This document shows, piece after piece, positions 10,902 through 21,699 of a DNA stretch of 64,000 nt (position 1 is its first letter; each line of letters starts with the position of its first letter). The DNA lies in contig NC_026501.1 of the NCBI RefSeq assembly GCF_000182925.2, positions 5,435,917-5,499,916 on the forward strand. The letters run 5' to 3'. A program made the translations under genes and the position numbers. The notes under the pieces are model-generated. The model saw only the letters and a program-made list of their open reading frames with translations, was not told the DNA's origin and did not search any database. The stretch comes from Neurospora crassa OR74A (Eukaryota > Ascomycota > Sordariomycetes > Sordariales > Sordariaceae).

Positions 10902-13115
10902 TTAGTACTCAGCATCGACATCGACATCGTTGTAGTCGCCAGCGACCTCCTCGTAATCCTTCTCGAGCGAAGCAAGATCCTCACGGGCCTCGCTGAACTC
11001 GCCTTCCTCCATACCCTCACCGACGTACCAGTGGACGAAGGCGCGCTTGCTGTACATAAGGTCGAACTTGTGGTCAAGACGCGACCAAGCCTCGGCAATG
11101 GCGGTGGTGTTGGACAACATGGAGACGGAGCGGTCGACGGAAGCAAGACCACCATCAGCGGGCGAGGCAGTGGGGACGGACATGGGCTTCTGGTGGTTGA
11201 TGCCGATCTTGAAACCAGTGGGGCACCACTCAACGAGGTTGAAGGAGGACTTGGCTTTGAGCGCAGCAACCGCAGCGGAAGTGTCACGAGGAACAACATC
11301 GCCACGGTACAGAAGAGCGACAGCCATGTACTTGCCGTTACGGGGGTCGCAGACGACCATCTGGTTGTTGGGCTCGAAGCCTATTCACAAAATATGTCAG
11401 TGTCTGGGATCGCAATGCTACGGCTGATCAAAACGCTCAAGTTCCACTTACACTGGAGGGTAAGCTCAGAGGTCTTGAAGCTCTCATGAGCACTCTTGGT
11501 AGCCGAAATAACAGGAGCGTAAGAGATAAGAGGATAGTGGACACGAGGGAAAGGAACCAAGTTGGTCTGGAACTCGTTGAGATCGACGTTAAGAGCACCA
11601 TCGAAACGGAGGGACGAGGTGATGGAAGAAACGACCTGGGCAATCAGGCGGTTCAAGTGCTCGTAGCTGGGACGAGGAATATCGAGGTTTCTTCGGCAAA
11701 TGTCATACACAGCCTCGTTGTCGACAAGGAAGGTAACGTCACTGTGTTCGAGGGTGCTGTGGGTAGCGAGGACGGCGTTGTAGGGCTCAACGACGGCCGT
11801 GGCGACACGAGGGGCAGGGTAAACGGAGAACCTGACCGAGGATACTGTGAGCAAAAGTGATCTCCCGAAAGCGCTGGGGCAAATCGGTCTTGTTCCAAAC
11901 GCGGCTGAGTCTCCCAACAGGTTCTCTTTTTTCCGCCTGGATGGCCGAACATTAAGAGAGTTCAGGCACCATCTTCGAAAGACCCAACAAGGCTTGAAAG
12001 TCAAGATCCCAACGTTTTGAACAAGACCAAGTCATCCGTAAAGATGGCCTATTGGCACCATTGGGGGAAGAGAGGAAAGGACTAACTCTAGCTTGCACTT
12101 CTTGGCGTAGTCCTGGGCGAGGCGCTCGAGGACGAGAGCACCGAAACCGGAACCGGTACCACCACCGAAGGAGTGGAAGACGAGGAAACCCTGAAGAGAG
12201 TGGCAGTTGTCTGTCCATACCCGGTTAGAAACATATTACCCGCCCTAGACGTACAGAAGATAACCTACCGGTGATCTTGCGGATGCGATCAAGGACGTTC
12301 TCGGCCATCTCCTTGCCGACAGTATAGTGACCACGGGCGTAGTTGTTGGCAGCATCCTCCTTGCCGCTGATCAAGAGCTCAGGGTGGAAAAGCTGACGGT
12401 AAGGGCCGGTGCGGATCTCGTCGATCGGGGAAGGGTCAAGATCGACGAAGAGGGATCGAGGAACATATTTGCCGTTGCTGGACTCAGTGAAGAAGGTATC
12501 ATAGGAACCGCCCTCACCGGCAACGGTAGAGTCGGGGTCCTTACGACCATCTTGAGTAAGACCGTGCTCAAGGAGATAGCTAGAAGAGCAGATGTGTTAG
12601 AGAAGGTCACGCCAAAAAAAAAAAAAGAAAAAAAAAAGCATAGCGGTGTGTTGAGCACTTACAGCTCCCAGGCGCTGTTACCAAGCTGGGTACCGGCCTG
12701 GCCCAAGTGAATGTGAACAACCTGTATGAAGCTGTATCAGCTACTTGTGCTTGCGGTAACGTAGTTCCATGATGCGCTATATGGGCGTGTGAGGTGGTAT
12801 ATCAGGATATCGACGTGGGACCTGGGTGTTGGACAGCGAGCGTGGGATTCTGGATGTCGTGATCCAGTCTATGTATATTGAAGCGACAATCCGTATTGTC
12901 GAGCTTAATATTACTGAATTGCTGTGTTTATCGGCGCGTGTCGTTGTCGCGAGCGTTTCCAGCTCCAGAGGGGCGTGTCGTTGATTTCGTTGCTTGGGTA
13001 CCATGGGATTGCTGTCCAACGGCGGCGGAATAGGGGTCGTGTCCCAGGGCCAAGCTGTCTGTGCTAAGGATTGCGAGGTGTGGGCAACGGGCGCATGTCT
13101 TACCTCGCCTCTCAT
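10902..13115 (-). CDS. Alpha-tubulin
   Basis: Alpha subunit of the tubulin heterodimer, the building block of microtubules. Six exons on the minus strand: 13115-13104, 12721-12663, 12579-12269, 12210-12087, 11831-11452 and 11380-10902, total 454 residues. The first exon encodes only MRGE; the next intron is 382 bp. Landmarks are the tubulin signature GGGTGSG, the alpha-specific block [25 protein letters not shown], and the acidic tail ending EY, so the terminal tyrosine is present. The intron at 12580-12662 has a long pyrimidine run (A-rich on the + strand, 12607-12637). The codon bias is strong, which creates a long antisense ORF at 10728-11489. Filamentous fungi usually have two alpha-tubulins; which paralogue this is cannot be settled here, so no symbol is given. 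Its folding cofactor E is encoded 17 kb away. Confidence 0.97.
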
Positions 13116-14405
13116 CTTTGCTTCGGGATGTGAATTATCTGGTGATGTCTAAAGGAAAAGCGGAGTCAAGAGCGCGCAGCGCGGGCAGCAAGGAAATAGA
13201 GAAATAAAACAGAAAACGGAGAGAGAAGAGGTCGGGTACTAGAGCGAGGTCTGTAGTGTACGGGGCTGGCGATTTCGTTGGCTGGCTGATGGGATTTCGA
13301 GGTTGGCGGCTAGTCCTTGTCAACAGTGGAGGGCTCGTGGAGGGTTTTGGCGGGCCAGACTCCAGACGAACAAGAGGTTCAGTTGATGGCAGCTGTGTTG
13401 TCTGCGGGAACTGTTCCTTCCTGATGGGTCCATTGAGAAGAGGGTACAGCTGGCGTCGTACTGACGACTTCACAATTCAGCAATTCCACGAGCAGCTGAG
13501 CGGTCACTGCGACTTTCGAGTCTCTTTTTCTTTGCCCCGCATCTTTCTACATGTGGCACTCTCTCAAGTCTCACCGCTTGGCTTGGCATCTTCAAGCTTT
13601 GGTGGTCTGTGCTTACATACTTGGAGATCACCCGTGCAGCGTGCTTTTGAGGAAGTTTAGTCGGGAGGAGGATGCACAACATGGAATGAATGCAAGGAAC
13701 CACGCACCATTTTGACCCTCTGTATGAGAGGACTTCTTTCATAAACCTAAATGGAGATGCCGGGTCTTGGTACATTGCGCTAGCCTACCGTGGTTGTGGA
13801 TATGATTTAAGCAGTCGGCTTGTTGCTCTCAAGGTTCAAACATGCACTCCGTTGTATCTTGGGATTTCCCACGCGAGACTGATCGCCGGCGATTCAATGT
13901 TTGATTTTGCGAAACGTCCCTGGCGAGAAGTATCACATCCTCAGTCGATATGTGATCACTGGTTAAAGTCATGCACCGTTCATTGGCGATATCAGCATAC
14001 AAAGAATGGCTAACAACGTATAGAGAGCACCATTACTGATACGCCAATGAAGGGTGACACGCCCGAATACAACTCATCCAATCGAAATTCAACATACGCG
14101 CATATCACGCTGAACAAATCCAAGCCAACGAAGAGACTAGGAGCATACGTCGTTGTCCCGGTTTCTTTTGTAGGAAGCAGATTCCGCTCGATTAATGACC
14201 TTAAGGTCTCGGTGATCATTTACAAGAACGTCCGGGATATCTTCAAGTACAATCCATACTTTTCTTTTTCCTCCCCGGGTCTGGAATTATGCCCTTCTTC
14301 AACCAAACAGCTGGTATTCATGGTAATACCGAGCGTATGCAAAATCCAACAAGACAAAAACAACCCCCTTTCCAACGTTGGGTGTCAGAGCCCAAGCGTC
14401 CTCTC
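13116..14405. other. Upstream region of alpha-tubulin and 3' region of the GPI protein gene
   Basis: About 1.3 kb upstream of alpha-tubulin and downstream of the next minus-strand gene. The CT-rich stretch (minus strand) just before the tubulin start is typical of a strong fungal promoter. Several 60-130-codon ORFs on both strands show no recognisable family and no splice logic, so I call none. Confidence 0.45.
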
Positions 14406-15239
14406 TTAGAGAGCGAAGAGGGCCATGGCGACACCGCCGAAGAGAGCACCGGTGCTGGCGCCAAAGGCAGCAGCACCGCCAGTGGCAACAGCGCCAGTGG
14501 AAGAAGCAGAAGCGGTAGCGACGACGTCAGAAGAGGTGGCAGAAGCCTCGACGGAAGCAGAGGAGCTGCCGACGACGGTGCTGAAGGAGGAAACGGCGCC
14601 GGAGGCGGAGGAGTCGCCGGCAGAGCCGGAGGCGGCACCAGTAGCGGCGTTGGCGGTGGTCTGGGCGGCATCGGCGGCATCGGAGGCCTTGGTGGTAGTG
14701 ATGGCAGCCTTGGTAGTGGCAGGAGCGGCGACGGTCAGAGGCTTAGCGGTGCCAGCGGCAGCGGTAGTGGGAACAGTGACGGTGGTGGCATCACCAGAGT
14801 CGGCAAGGCCGCCAATGATGTGGAAAGGGAATGAGTACTGGAAGACCTTCTCATTGGACTCCAAGGTGATCTGAATACCGTAGGTGTTGGCCTTGCCTAG
14901 GTGAGCGTCGACCATCCACTTGTAAGAACCCTTGCTGCTGTCAACGCCCGCTGAGAGATCTCGATTAGTACTCTTCCTCTGGTTTCGTGGTCAAGACCAT
15001 GGCTACTCACAGGCAACAGTTCCAACCTTGTCCAACGTCTGAGGGGTGGTGCCTCCAAGGACATCGATACGGACGGTACCCTGGAATTTCGGGTCGGACG
15101 AAGGCGCCCATTTGATCTCACAGGGCAGACCAGCAAGCACCTTCTCACCGGCATATGGGTTGGAGATGACATCGAAGCCATCGGTCTGGGCAAAGACGGC
15201 GGTCGCAATAGCGAGGACGGCGGCGACGGAGAAACGCAT
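14406..15239 (-). CDS. GPI-anchored Ser/Thr-rich cell-surface protein (KRE9/KNH-type domain)
   Basis: Predicted secreted cell-wall or membrane protein. Exons 15239-15011 and 14950-14406 on the minus strand give 257 residues (intron 60 bp, GTGAGT donor, CTCAG acceptor). Residues 1-17 form a signal peptide (MRFSVAAVLAIATAVFAQ). Residues about 18-115 carry the Ser-Thr-rich GPI-anchored family domain: NPYAGEKVLAGLPCEIKW, GTVRIDVLGG, then YGIQITLE and FQYSFPFHI after the intron. Residues 120-230 are a Ser/Thr/Ala-rich stalk suited to O-mannosylation. The last 20 residues are small then hydrophobic, ending LFGGVAMALFAL, a GPI-attachment signal. The stalk composition produces long antisense ORFs on the + strand, which are shadows. 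Exact role unknown; wall assembly is inferred from the family. Confidence 0.85.
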
Positions 15240-17523
15240 TTTGAATAGTAATATCGAGCTGGTGGCTTGGTTGGTGGATGTGATGACTTTTGCCGGGACT
15301 TGGTCACTAATTGTTTCAATGACAGAAATGTGAAAAGGACCGGAAGGCGATAGAAGCAGTGAAGAGCAAGACTGATCAAATGAGTGACTGTTGTATATGT
15401 TTCGTAAACGAATGGCGACGGCGACGATGACCACGAGCTGAGGCAGAAACACAAACGTGGAATGAAGAGACGAAGCCGAAAAGAATGGAAGGACGAAGGG
15501 AGAGCGAAGGTGAGAGGGGAAAGGCGGAAATATGGGAAAATACTGAAAAGGGACAAGTGAAGGTTTTCCTCAGTGCAACGCTGCACTAACGACATACAAA
15601 ATGAACAAGCTTACAGGCGCTGTACATTATGCCAATGAAACCCTTCACACGCCCCTTTGCCACTTTTTGATTCCCAGGCTTCCTCTGCAGCCACGGAAAT
15701 TCAGGAATCTGGATATCCATGGGGTCCCTTCATTTCGGCCAGGCAGTCCGGGGTCCCAAGAAATCCGTTGGGAAAGGGATCCAAGTGGACGGGCTGAGCG
15801 GGTAACCTTACAAGCGCTCCAGTTTCACCATTTCACGCTGTGGGGTTGACACTTTTCCGGCGTGGGAAAAGCATCATTTTGGTAATTTAGACGAGATACG
15901 TCCGTTGTCCTTGAAGATACTCGGCATGACATTGGAACGGACATGACGCGAGATGCTGTGCGCTTGGGATCTCTGTGTAGCCTACCGACTGCCCGTTCCA
16001 GGGTCGATCTGTATCCCAGAGGGATGGGTGGAAGATGTGCACATGATCCCAGCGGAGAATGTCTAAGAGGCAACCCACAAGCCAAACAAACGAAGGCCAG
16101 GCAACTGTAGAGTTGCCTTCGCCGGCAATAAAGTGGCTAGAGTCGTCTCAATCGCATCACCAGGCTATACAAGCATTCGAGCGCCGAAAATTGATGGTCG
16201 CGTCAAATCTTGGACAACAGGCAGTCTTGTCCAGAAGTCCCCTTTCATAATGAGGTAGGCAGTTGCGAGCCTGGCGAGTTGCGAGTGCGAGTCAGCAGAA
16301 CCTTCAAATTTAGTGTAGTGTAAAAAAGGGGAGATGAGCCGGGACCCGATTGGTCACTGTCAGGGGCAGACCAATCAAACGCGTAGAAGCCTGAGTATAT
16401 GCAAGGGTTGCAAGCAACCTAACTCCTGCAGAGTGGAACCTGCTAACCGCACCTCTCGCTCAGGGTATCTGAGTTTCCACTCGTTAGACCTATCGCAAGT
16501 TCTCAACCCAGCAACCGTTTTTCTCAACCTGGCGTTTCTTTCCTTCCTTGATTCCACTTGGCGGCCAAGACGGCACGTCTTATCCTTAGGTTTGCCCACA
16601 AGCCGGAGCATGATTTCATATTGGATTCCATCCATGACCGAGGCACGTATTCATGGAATGCTATGGCGTGACTCCTCAGAGAATACTCAGCAAAGTTGGA
16701 AGTACCGAAGTATCACAATCCTTCGGGCATGCGATCCATATCATCATCGGCATCAGAGCTATGACGCAGCATGAAGGAAGTGGCCTCATCCGTTCCTAAC
16801 TCTCGATCTCCCAACTCAGGCGCCTCACCAAGCGCTCTACCCCATCCCCATGCAGGGCACTTCGAAGTCATTGTTTTCGAGATCCAGTCCGTTGGAATCT
16901 CGCACGACCTTCCAAGCCGTCTAACCGCTGACAAACAGCTTCCACTTAGTATGGAACCTTGTCCAAGCATCCCTTGCTGGTAACAGTCGAATTCTGCAGA
17001 CATTCAAAATTCCAGCGACTCATACGATTTCTCTTCTTCATCGCCAAGGCCGTGTCACCAAAAGTCGAGACCATGATTTAATTGTCTTTGGCAAACGCCC
17101 CCAATCAAACCTGCGATTCCCCGATGTCGTCCCACATGTCACCATGCAGCCCTACAGTCCAGGTACGGCGATACCAACAACGGCAACAAGCGTGGAAAAA
17201 AACATTGAATGTAAATAGTCGCAGTAACACCTATTTCAAGGTTTTACCTACCCCTCAACAATATCACCTCGAGGGTGACCCCTCGGTCGATGAGGCTGTT
17301 GACGTATTAGACCCGATGCATATACCAGATGCATTCTTGTTTTCAAATCACCTCCATCCCACACTTGTTAAGCAAAGAACACCCTGATTTTGAGCCGTCT
17401 TTCGACTCTCACTCTCCTTTCCGATAGTGAAACCGACCATTGAAATCCATGTGGTGAAGACGAGCGTCCGGAACCAGATCTGCGTTCTTGATGCCCCTCA
17501 CATGGCATTTGCCCTTCTACAGT
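15240..17523. other. Long intergenic region without a supported gene
   Basis: About 2.3 kb between two minus-strand genes. The part next to 15240 is CT-rich on the minus strand and is the likely promoter of the GPI protein gene. CCAAT-like motifs in both orientations sit at 16348-16378. The longest reading (146 codons, + strand from 16334) has no recognisable features. I see no RNA gene, no repeats and no sign of RIP. Confidence 0.5.
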
Positions 17524-17562
17524 CTAACCCTCCCAAATGTAGTTGCCACCAATGTTAAGGAG

Positions 17563-18045
17563 TCAGATCAAGCTATTGAACTCGACATCGAGGCTATTAA
17601 TCTGCGCATACCCTTCACGCTTGGTCGTGCCGATGATTGTGATGCCCTTGCTGGGGAGGTTGGCGGCGCCAAACGTCGTGTGCCAATGGAGCGCGACGGC
17701 TTCGCAGTCGATGGCATCGATGCTGTCGAGGACGACCGGGAAGGGCGGGTTCGCGTTTTGCGCCGACATAAAGATCTCCTTGGTTGCAAAGGTCGGCTCC
17801 CTGAGAGGCGTGAAGATGAAGGTGTTGATGCTGTCAGATCGGTCGACAAAGTTCGAGGCGCAGTACTTGGCGCATACATCGTCCGTGTAGTTGGCGATCA
17901 ACTGGACGTAGATGTCCACGATGTCTTTGGCTTCGGCCCTGGTCAGGCAAGCACTCTCTTGACGGGGAGCAATGGCCGAGGCGAGTGAGGGCATTGATAA
18001 CGCCGAGCTGGCAAAGGCGGCATTGACAAGAACTGAAAAGTGCAT
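17563..18045 (-). CDS. Secreted NTF2-like domain protein, possibly shortened by a stop codon
   Basis: A 160-residue protein starting at the ATG at 18045; an in-frame upstream ATG at 18138 would bury the signal peptide behind a hydrophilic leader, so it is not chosen. Residues 1-26 look like a signal peptide (MHFSVLVNAAFASSALSMPS) followed by PRQ. The rest resembles small fungal secreted NTF2-like fold proteins: CLTRAEAKDIVDIYVQLIA, two cysteines in VCAKYCASNF, FIFTPLREPTFATKEIF, then IDAIDCEAVALHWHTTFGA and DVEFNSLI. The frame ends at TGA (17563-17565), but the same frame continues as LLNIGGNYIWEG to a TAG at 17524, which reads like the natural end of the domain. No catalytic role is assigned to this family. 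Confidence covers the gene call; the fold is inferred. Confidence 0.7.
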   Translation of the reverse strand: MHFSVLVNAAFASSALSMPSLASAIAPRQESACLTRAEAKDIVDIYVQLIANYTDDVCAKYCASNFVDRSDSINTFIFTPLREPTFATKEIFMSAQNANPPFPVVLDSIDAIDCEAVALHWHTTFGAANLPSKGITIIGTTKREGYAQINSLDVEFNSLI

Positions 18046-19807
18046 TTCTTTGTTTAAGGGTCTTGAAATGTTTGTATTGTTGTGGGTGCAAGGTTGGCGA
18101 TGCTGAGCTTCGATGGTCGACACGATCACTTCCTTCACGACACCTCCTCATCTCTTTATATTCCTCAAAATCTTTTCGTGGTTAGATGCTTGCAGTTCTC
18201 GAACTCTTGGTTAGGGCAAGGCATGAAGTGAGATTGGCACAGACAGCCGGGCTATTGTGTGGTTGTCGTGCCAGCTTGCGAACTCTATATTGCTCTGCAT
18301 CTATCCTGGCGACCGCTAGCCTTGGGTTGATGAGCATCTTGCGGACGTCCGATATTAAGGCTGTCACCTCCTTACTGGAGTGATTGTCTCGTCAATACCG
18401 ATCGTGTCTAGACGTTTGGATATCTGGTGACCATTACATGGCGTACACTGTTATAAGCATCGATATCAGCTTGGGTACACCATACCTTGTCTATAACATA
18501 GCCGAAATAATTTTGGATCTAAGAAGCTCCCCTATGTAAATGTGCAATCGTTCCTGCATGATAGATGATATCCGGTCCTCAAAGTAACAGTCCCCGCCTA
18601 GGGATCGAGCAAAGGCGCGACTGGACTTCCCGCTGCTTATTTGCGTTATTGAGACTTCACACGGAATTCTCACAAGACCTCACAGATCCGCCGAACCAAC
18701 GCGGTGATCACGAAGCTTGGCGACGACGGAAGTTCTCCCCTTTTTCTCCGGACGACATTCTGGATACCGTTATTGCATCCAGTGAATCTATAATGCTTTG
18801 GGAAATCGAAGTCAGCAGGTTTCGTCATTGTCTGGTCTTCCATCTTTGTGTTTCAATATGTCGAGCAACATCTATAGTGCATCTGCGCCTGAAGATTAGA
18901 ATAAGTTGCTCCTCTACCTATCTCGATCTTTTGTTTCGCTCTCCCTGGCAATTTTGAGAGAACCTCACGAGATTCGTGACGAGCACTCTTCGCATTTGTT
19001 CGAAGTGGGGCCCCATCGGCCTTGGAAGTAAACGCATCATCACCGGCTTAAGAGATCAGCAAGTATATCTTCAGCCCTAAATGAGGAGCTTAACAAGATT
19101 TCAGTTGATTGGTTTTTTTTTATCATATTTGTCCAAGAAACGCAATTGGCCACACCTTCATTGATTTTAGTAGGTATACCATTCTGTGCTGGGTTGACTT
19201 TATGGTTTGAGATGTTACGTCATTGCGTGTTATTGCCTTCACAAATGTGGACGGAAAGCCGAACCTCATTTCAGTACTTTCTGGGGCATGCGGTGTAGCT
19301 CAGGAGTTCGGTTTTAGCCCTTCCATTTGATTTGATTTGAGCTCTTTCCATTCCATCGAAGATCCTTAGTAACGAAACCAGCTTGTTGAATCCATTGGTT
19401 ATTTTCTTATTTCCCCCCCTCCCCACACCCCAAAACTTTGGTCGACTCTTCTGTCCTCTATCTAGCCACGAGAGTAACCTCAACCGCATCCATCTCAAAC
19501 AATTTCAGTTATACGACTTGAAAAGTTTCCAGAAGCTCAAGTCGGACGAACAAACATTCCGTATGTAAGACATCATGAACTGAGTAGACGTGTTTCGATG
19601 AAAAAAACGTAGCCACATCATCGCATCCATGCGCGCTCGAAATTTTCATATGCACCTCTCTGACGAGTTCATCCCAGTTGTACAACGTCACGCAAGTTCA
19701 CTAAGGAGTAGGTGAGACCAGGCAAGCGGAGAACCGCTTTTCTTCTGAGACCGTTTGATACTTGCAGCCAGCTCTTCTTGGGAAGAAAAACGAAAAAGGG
19801 GATTTCC
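18046..19807. other. Intergenic region NTF2-like gene / PLC-like gene
   Basis: About 1.8 kb between divergent genes. It presumably holds both promoters. No ORF has a recognisable family, and no repeats or RNA genes are seen; a T run lies near 19114. Confidence 0.45.
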
Positions 19808-21589
19808 ATGTCCAGCTACCTCGAGACGAGAGCATATGCTTTACCGCATAAAGCTGCTACCGTACCCATATTACCATCATCAAGCGGGCGGAACCGCCGG
19901 ATCGACGCGATCAAGACAGTCAAGATGAAGAATCTCACCATTCGCAACCTGACCATCACGCCGCTCGAGCTGAAGGAAGTAGAGCGCTATGAGGACTCTA
20001 CCAAGGCTCGTAAGCCGAACGGGTTGGCGAAAATTACGGCGCGTATCACCGGCAAATCCTCTAAATCATCTCTCGCATCACCAACCGCTGCTGCAACAAC
20101 GGATCTCGACGGGACGGCCCAGGAGCCAGGGACAGCCGGCAAGCAAGACATAACAGACGTCCACATCCAACCCTTCTCCGAACATCAAACCTCCATCCCA
20201 CTACCCGATGCCTCAAAAGGCGAATCCCTCCGCCTCACCTTCTCTGAGCCCAACAAGCCATACACCTACTCCGTCTCCATCCCCGGCCCCTCACCGCGGA
20301 GCATCGTCATGAAAGCCAACCTGCCTCCGGGCTTGCAAGACCAACAACAAGTTCCTCCGCCCGATCGCGAGTTCACCCTCATCTATATGCCCCACCACTC
20401 CTTCCTTGCCATCTTCAGCAGCACTCATCTCAACCGGTGGATGGCCGAGCTCGACCCATCCTACCCCTTATCCGCCCTCAGCATCCCAGGGACGCACAAC
20501 AGTCCGACTTGCTACGTCGCTTTGCCCTCTGTGCGATGCCAGGCCGTTCCCATCCGCGAGCAGCTCGACAACGGAGTGCGCTTCTTGGACGTGCGTGTAT
20601 CCTGTCCATCTCCCTCCTCGCGCTCCCCATCGCCTATCAAGACCGCTTCTCCCAGGCTCGATACACCCGACTCTTTACCAGGCGCCTTCCCCATCTCGCC
20701 CACGTCAACTCGGACAGAGACACCGACAGACATCAACTCGCCCGCGCCCCAACCTGAGCTCTCGCCGCAGGCTCCGGAACCGACATGCAAAGACAAAGAA
20801 AAAGCCAAAGCGCCCAACCTCAGCCTAGTCCACTCCGCTTTCCCCGTCGCTTTATCTGGAACCAGGTACTTCCACGACTTGCTGTCGGAGTGCTACGCTT
20901 TCCTGGACGCCAACCCTTCCGAGACGGTGTTGATGTCGATCAAGCGCGAAGGGACGGGGCGCGGGACGGACCAGCACTTATCTACTTACCTGGCTGCTCA
21001 CTATCTGACGCCGGATAGGTGGTATTCTAAACCTGAGATCCCGACGCTGGAGCAGGCGCGGGGGCGCATCGTGTTGGTGAGGCGGTTTCACTTGGATCCG
21101 AGTCTGCAAGCTGAGGGGATGGGAATTGATGGGTCGGTGTGGCCGGATAACTGCGCGGATGGGATGTGTGGAAGCGGAAGGATTCGGATCCAGGATTATT
21201 ATGAGGTTGGGCAGACGCAGCACATCAAGAAGAAAATTGGGTTTGCAAAGGAGGGGTTGATGAGGGCGGCACAGCAGGTATATGGGCCGTCTGGGATACC
21301 GGATTCGGAAGCCGCTGGAGGTCCGATGCCTCTATTTATCAACTTTCTGAGTGGCAGCAACTTCTTCAATGCGAGTTGCTGGCCCGAGAAGATCGCTGCC
21401 AAGATCAACCCACACATGATAGAGTATCTGTGTATGGATCACGGAGCTCCTCAGAAGCAACCGAGTGAGCTTACCGTCGGCGATGCTGGGACAGGTATCG
21501 TAGTAACGGATTGGGTTGGGAACAATGGTGATTGGGATCTAATACGCTGCATCGTCGGCTGGAACGCAAGGTTGCAGTTGACGCGATAA
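19808..21589 (+). CDS. PI-PLC X-domain (PLC-like) phosphodiesterase
   Basis: Single-exon gene; from the ATG at 19808 it gives 593 residues. An in-frame ATG at 19712 adds 32 residues and is possible, but MSSYLETR follows a better context. Residues about 35-55 (MKNLTIRNLTITPLELKEVE) are the N-terminal lipid-contact-like block of fungal homologues. The TIM-barrel X-type domain runs from about 215 to 590. SIPGTHNSPTCY carries the first catalytic His at about residue 230, followed by QLDNGVRFLDVRV with acidic metal/base positions; LVHSAFPV at about 341 supplies the second His region. Further blocks are ETVLMSIKREG and GRIVLVRRF. A Ser/Pro-rich insert of about 60 residues (SPSPIKTASP and onward) splits the barrel between the two His regions. 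The substrate (inositol phospholipid or glycerophosphodiester) cannot be read from sequence. Confidence 0.85.
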   Translation: MSSYLETRAYALPHKAATVPILPSSSGRNRRIDAIKTVKMKNLTIRNLTITPLELKEVERYEDSTKARKPNGLAKITARITGKSSKSSLASPTAAATTDLDGTAQEPGTAGKQDITDVHIQPFSEHQTSIPLPDASKGESLRLTFSEPNKPYTYSVSIPGPSPRSIVMKANLPPGLQDQQQVPPPDREFTLIYMPHHSFLAIFSSTHLNRWMAELDPSYPLSALSIPGTHNSPTCYVALPSVRCQAVPIREQLDNGVRFLDVRVSCPSPSSRSPSPIKTASPRLDTPDSLPGAFPISPTSTRTETPTDINSPAPQPELSPQAPEPTCKDKEKAKAPNLSLVHSAFPVALSGTRYFHDLLSECYAFLDANPSETVLMSIKREGTGRGTDQHLSTYLAAHYLTPDRWYSKPEIPTLEQARGRIVLVRRFHLDPSLQAEGMGIDGSVWPDNCADGMCGSGRIRIQDYYEVGQTQHIKKKIGFAKEGLMRAAQQVYGPSGIPDSEAAGGPMPLFINFLSGSNFFNASCWPEKIAAKINPHMIEYLCMDHGAPQKQPSELTVGDAGTGIVVTDWVGNNGDWDLIRCIVGWNARLQLTR

Positions 21590-21699
21590 ATAAAGTAACG
21601 TACAGCGGCAGTCTCGAGACGTTTTCATCACAAAGCAAAAGGCGTAACCAGCAACAGACTAGAATCAGATCGAAGTAATAAAAGCGTCAATTCAAATGT
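21590..21699. other. 3' flank of PLC-like gene
   Basis: Short A/T-balanced 3'-UTR-like DNA directly after the PLC-like stop codon. Confidence 0.4.

Noticed and set aside
10728-11489. 253-codon ORF on the + strand
   Set aside because: It is antisense to alpha-tubulin exons and runs through the 71-bp intron; strong codon bias in tubulin genes creates such mirror ORFs.
14425-14874. 149-codon Ala/Glu-rich ORF on the + strand
   Set aside because: Antisense to the Ser/Thr/Ala stalk of the GPI protein.
16334-16774. 146-codon ORF on the + strand
   Set aside because: No recognisable domain, biased composition or splice partner; consistent with chance in a 2.3-kb intergenic region.
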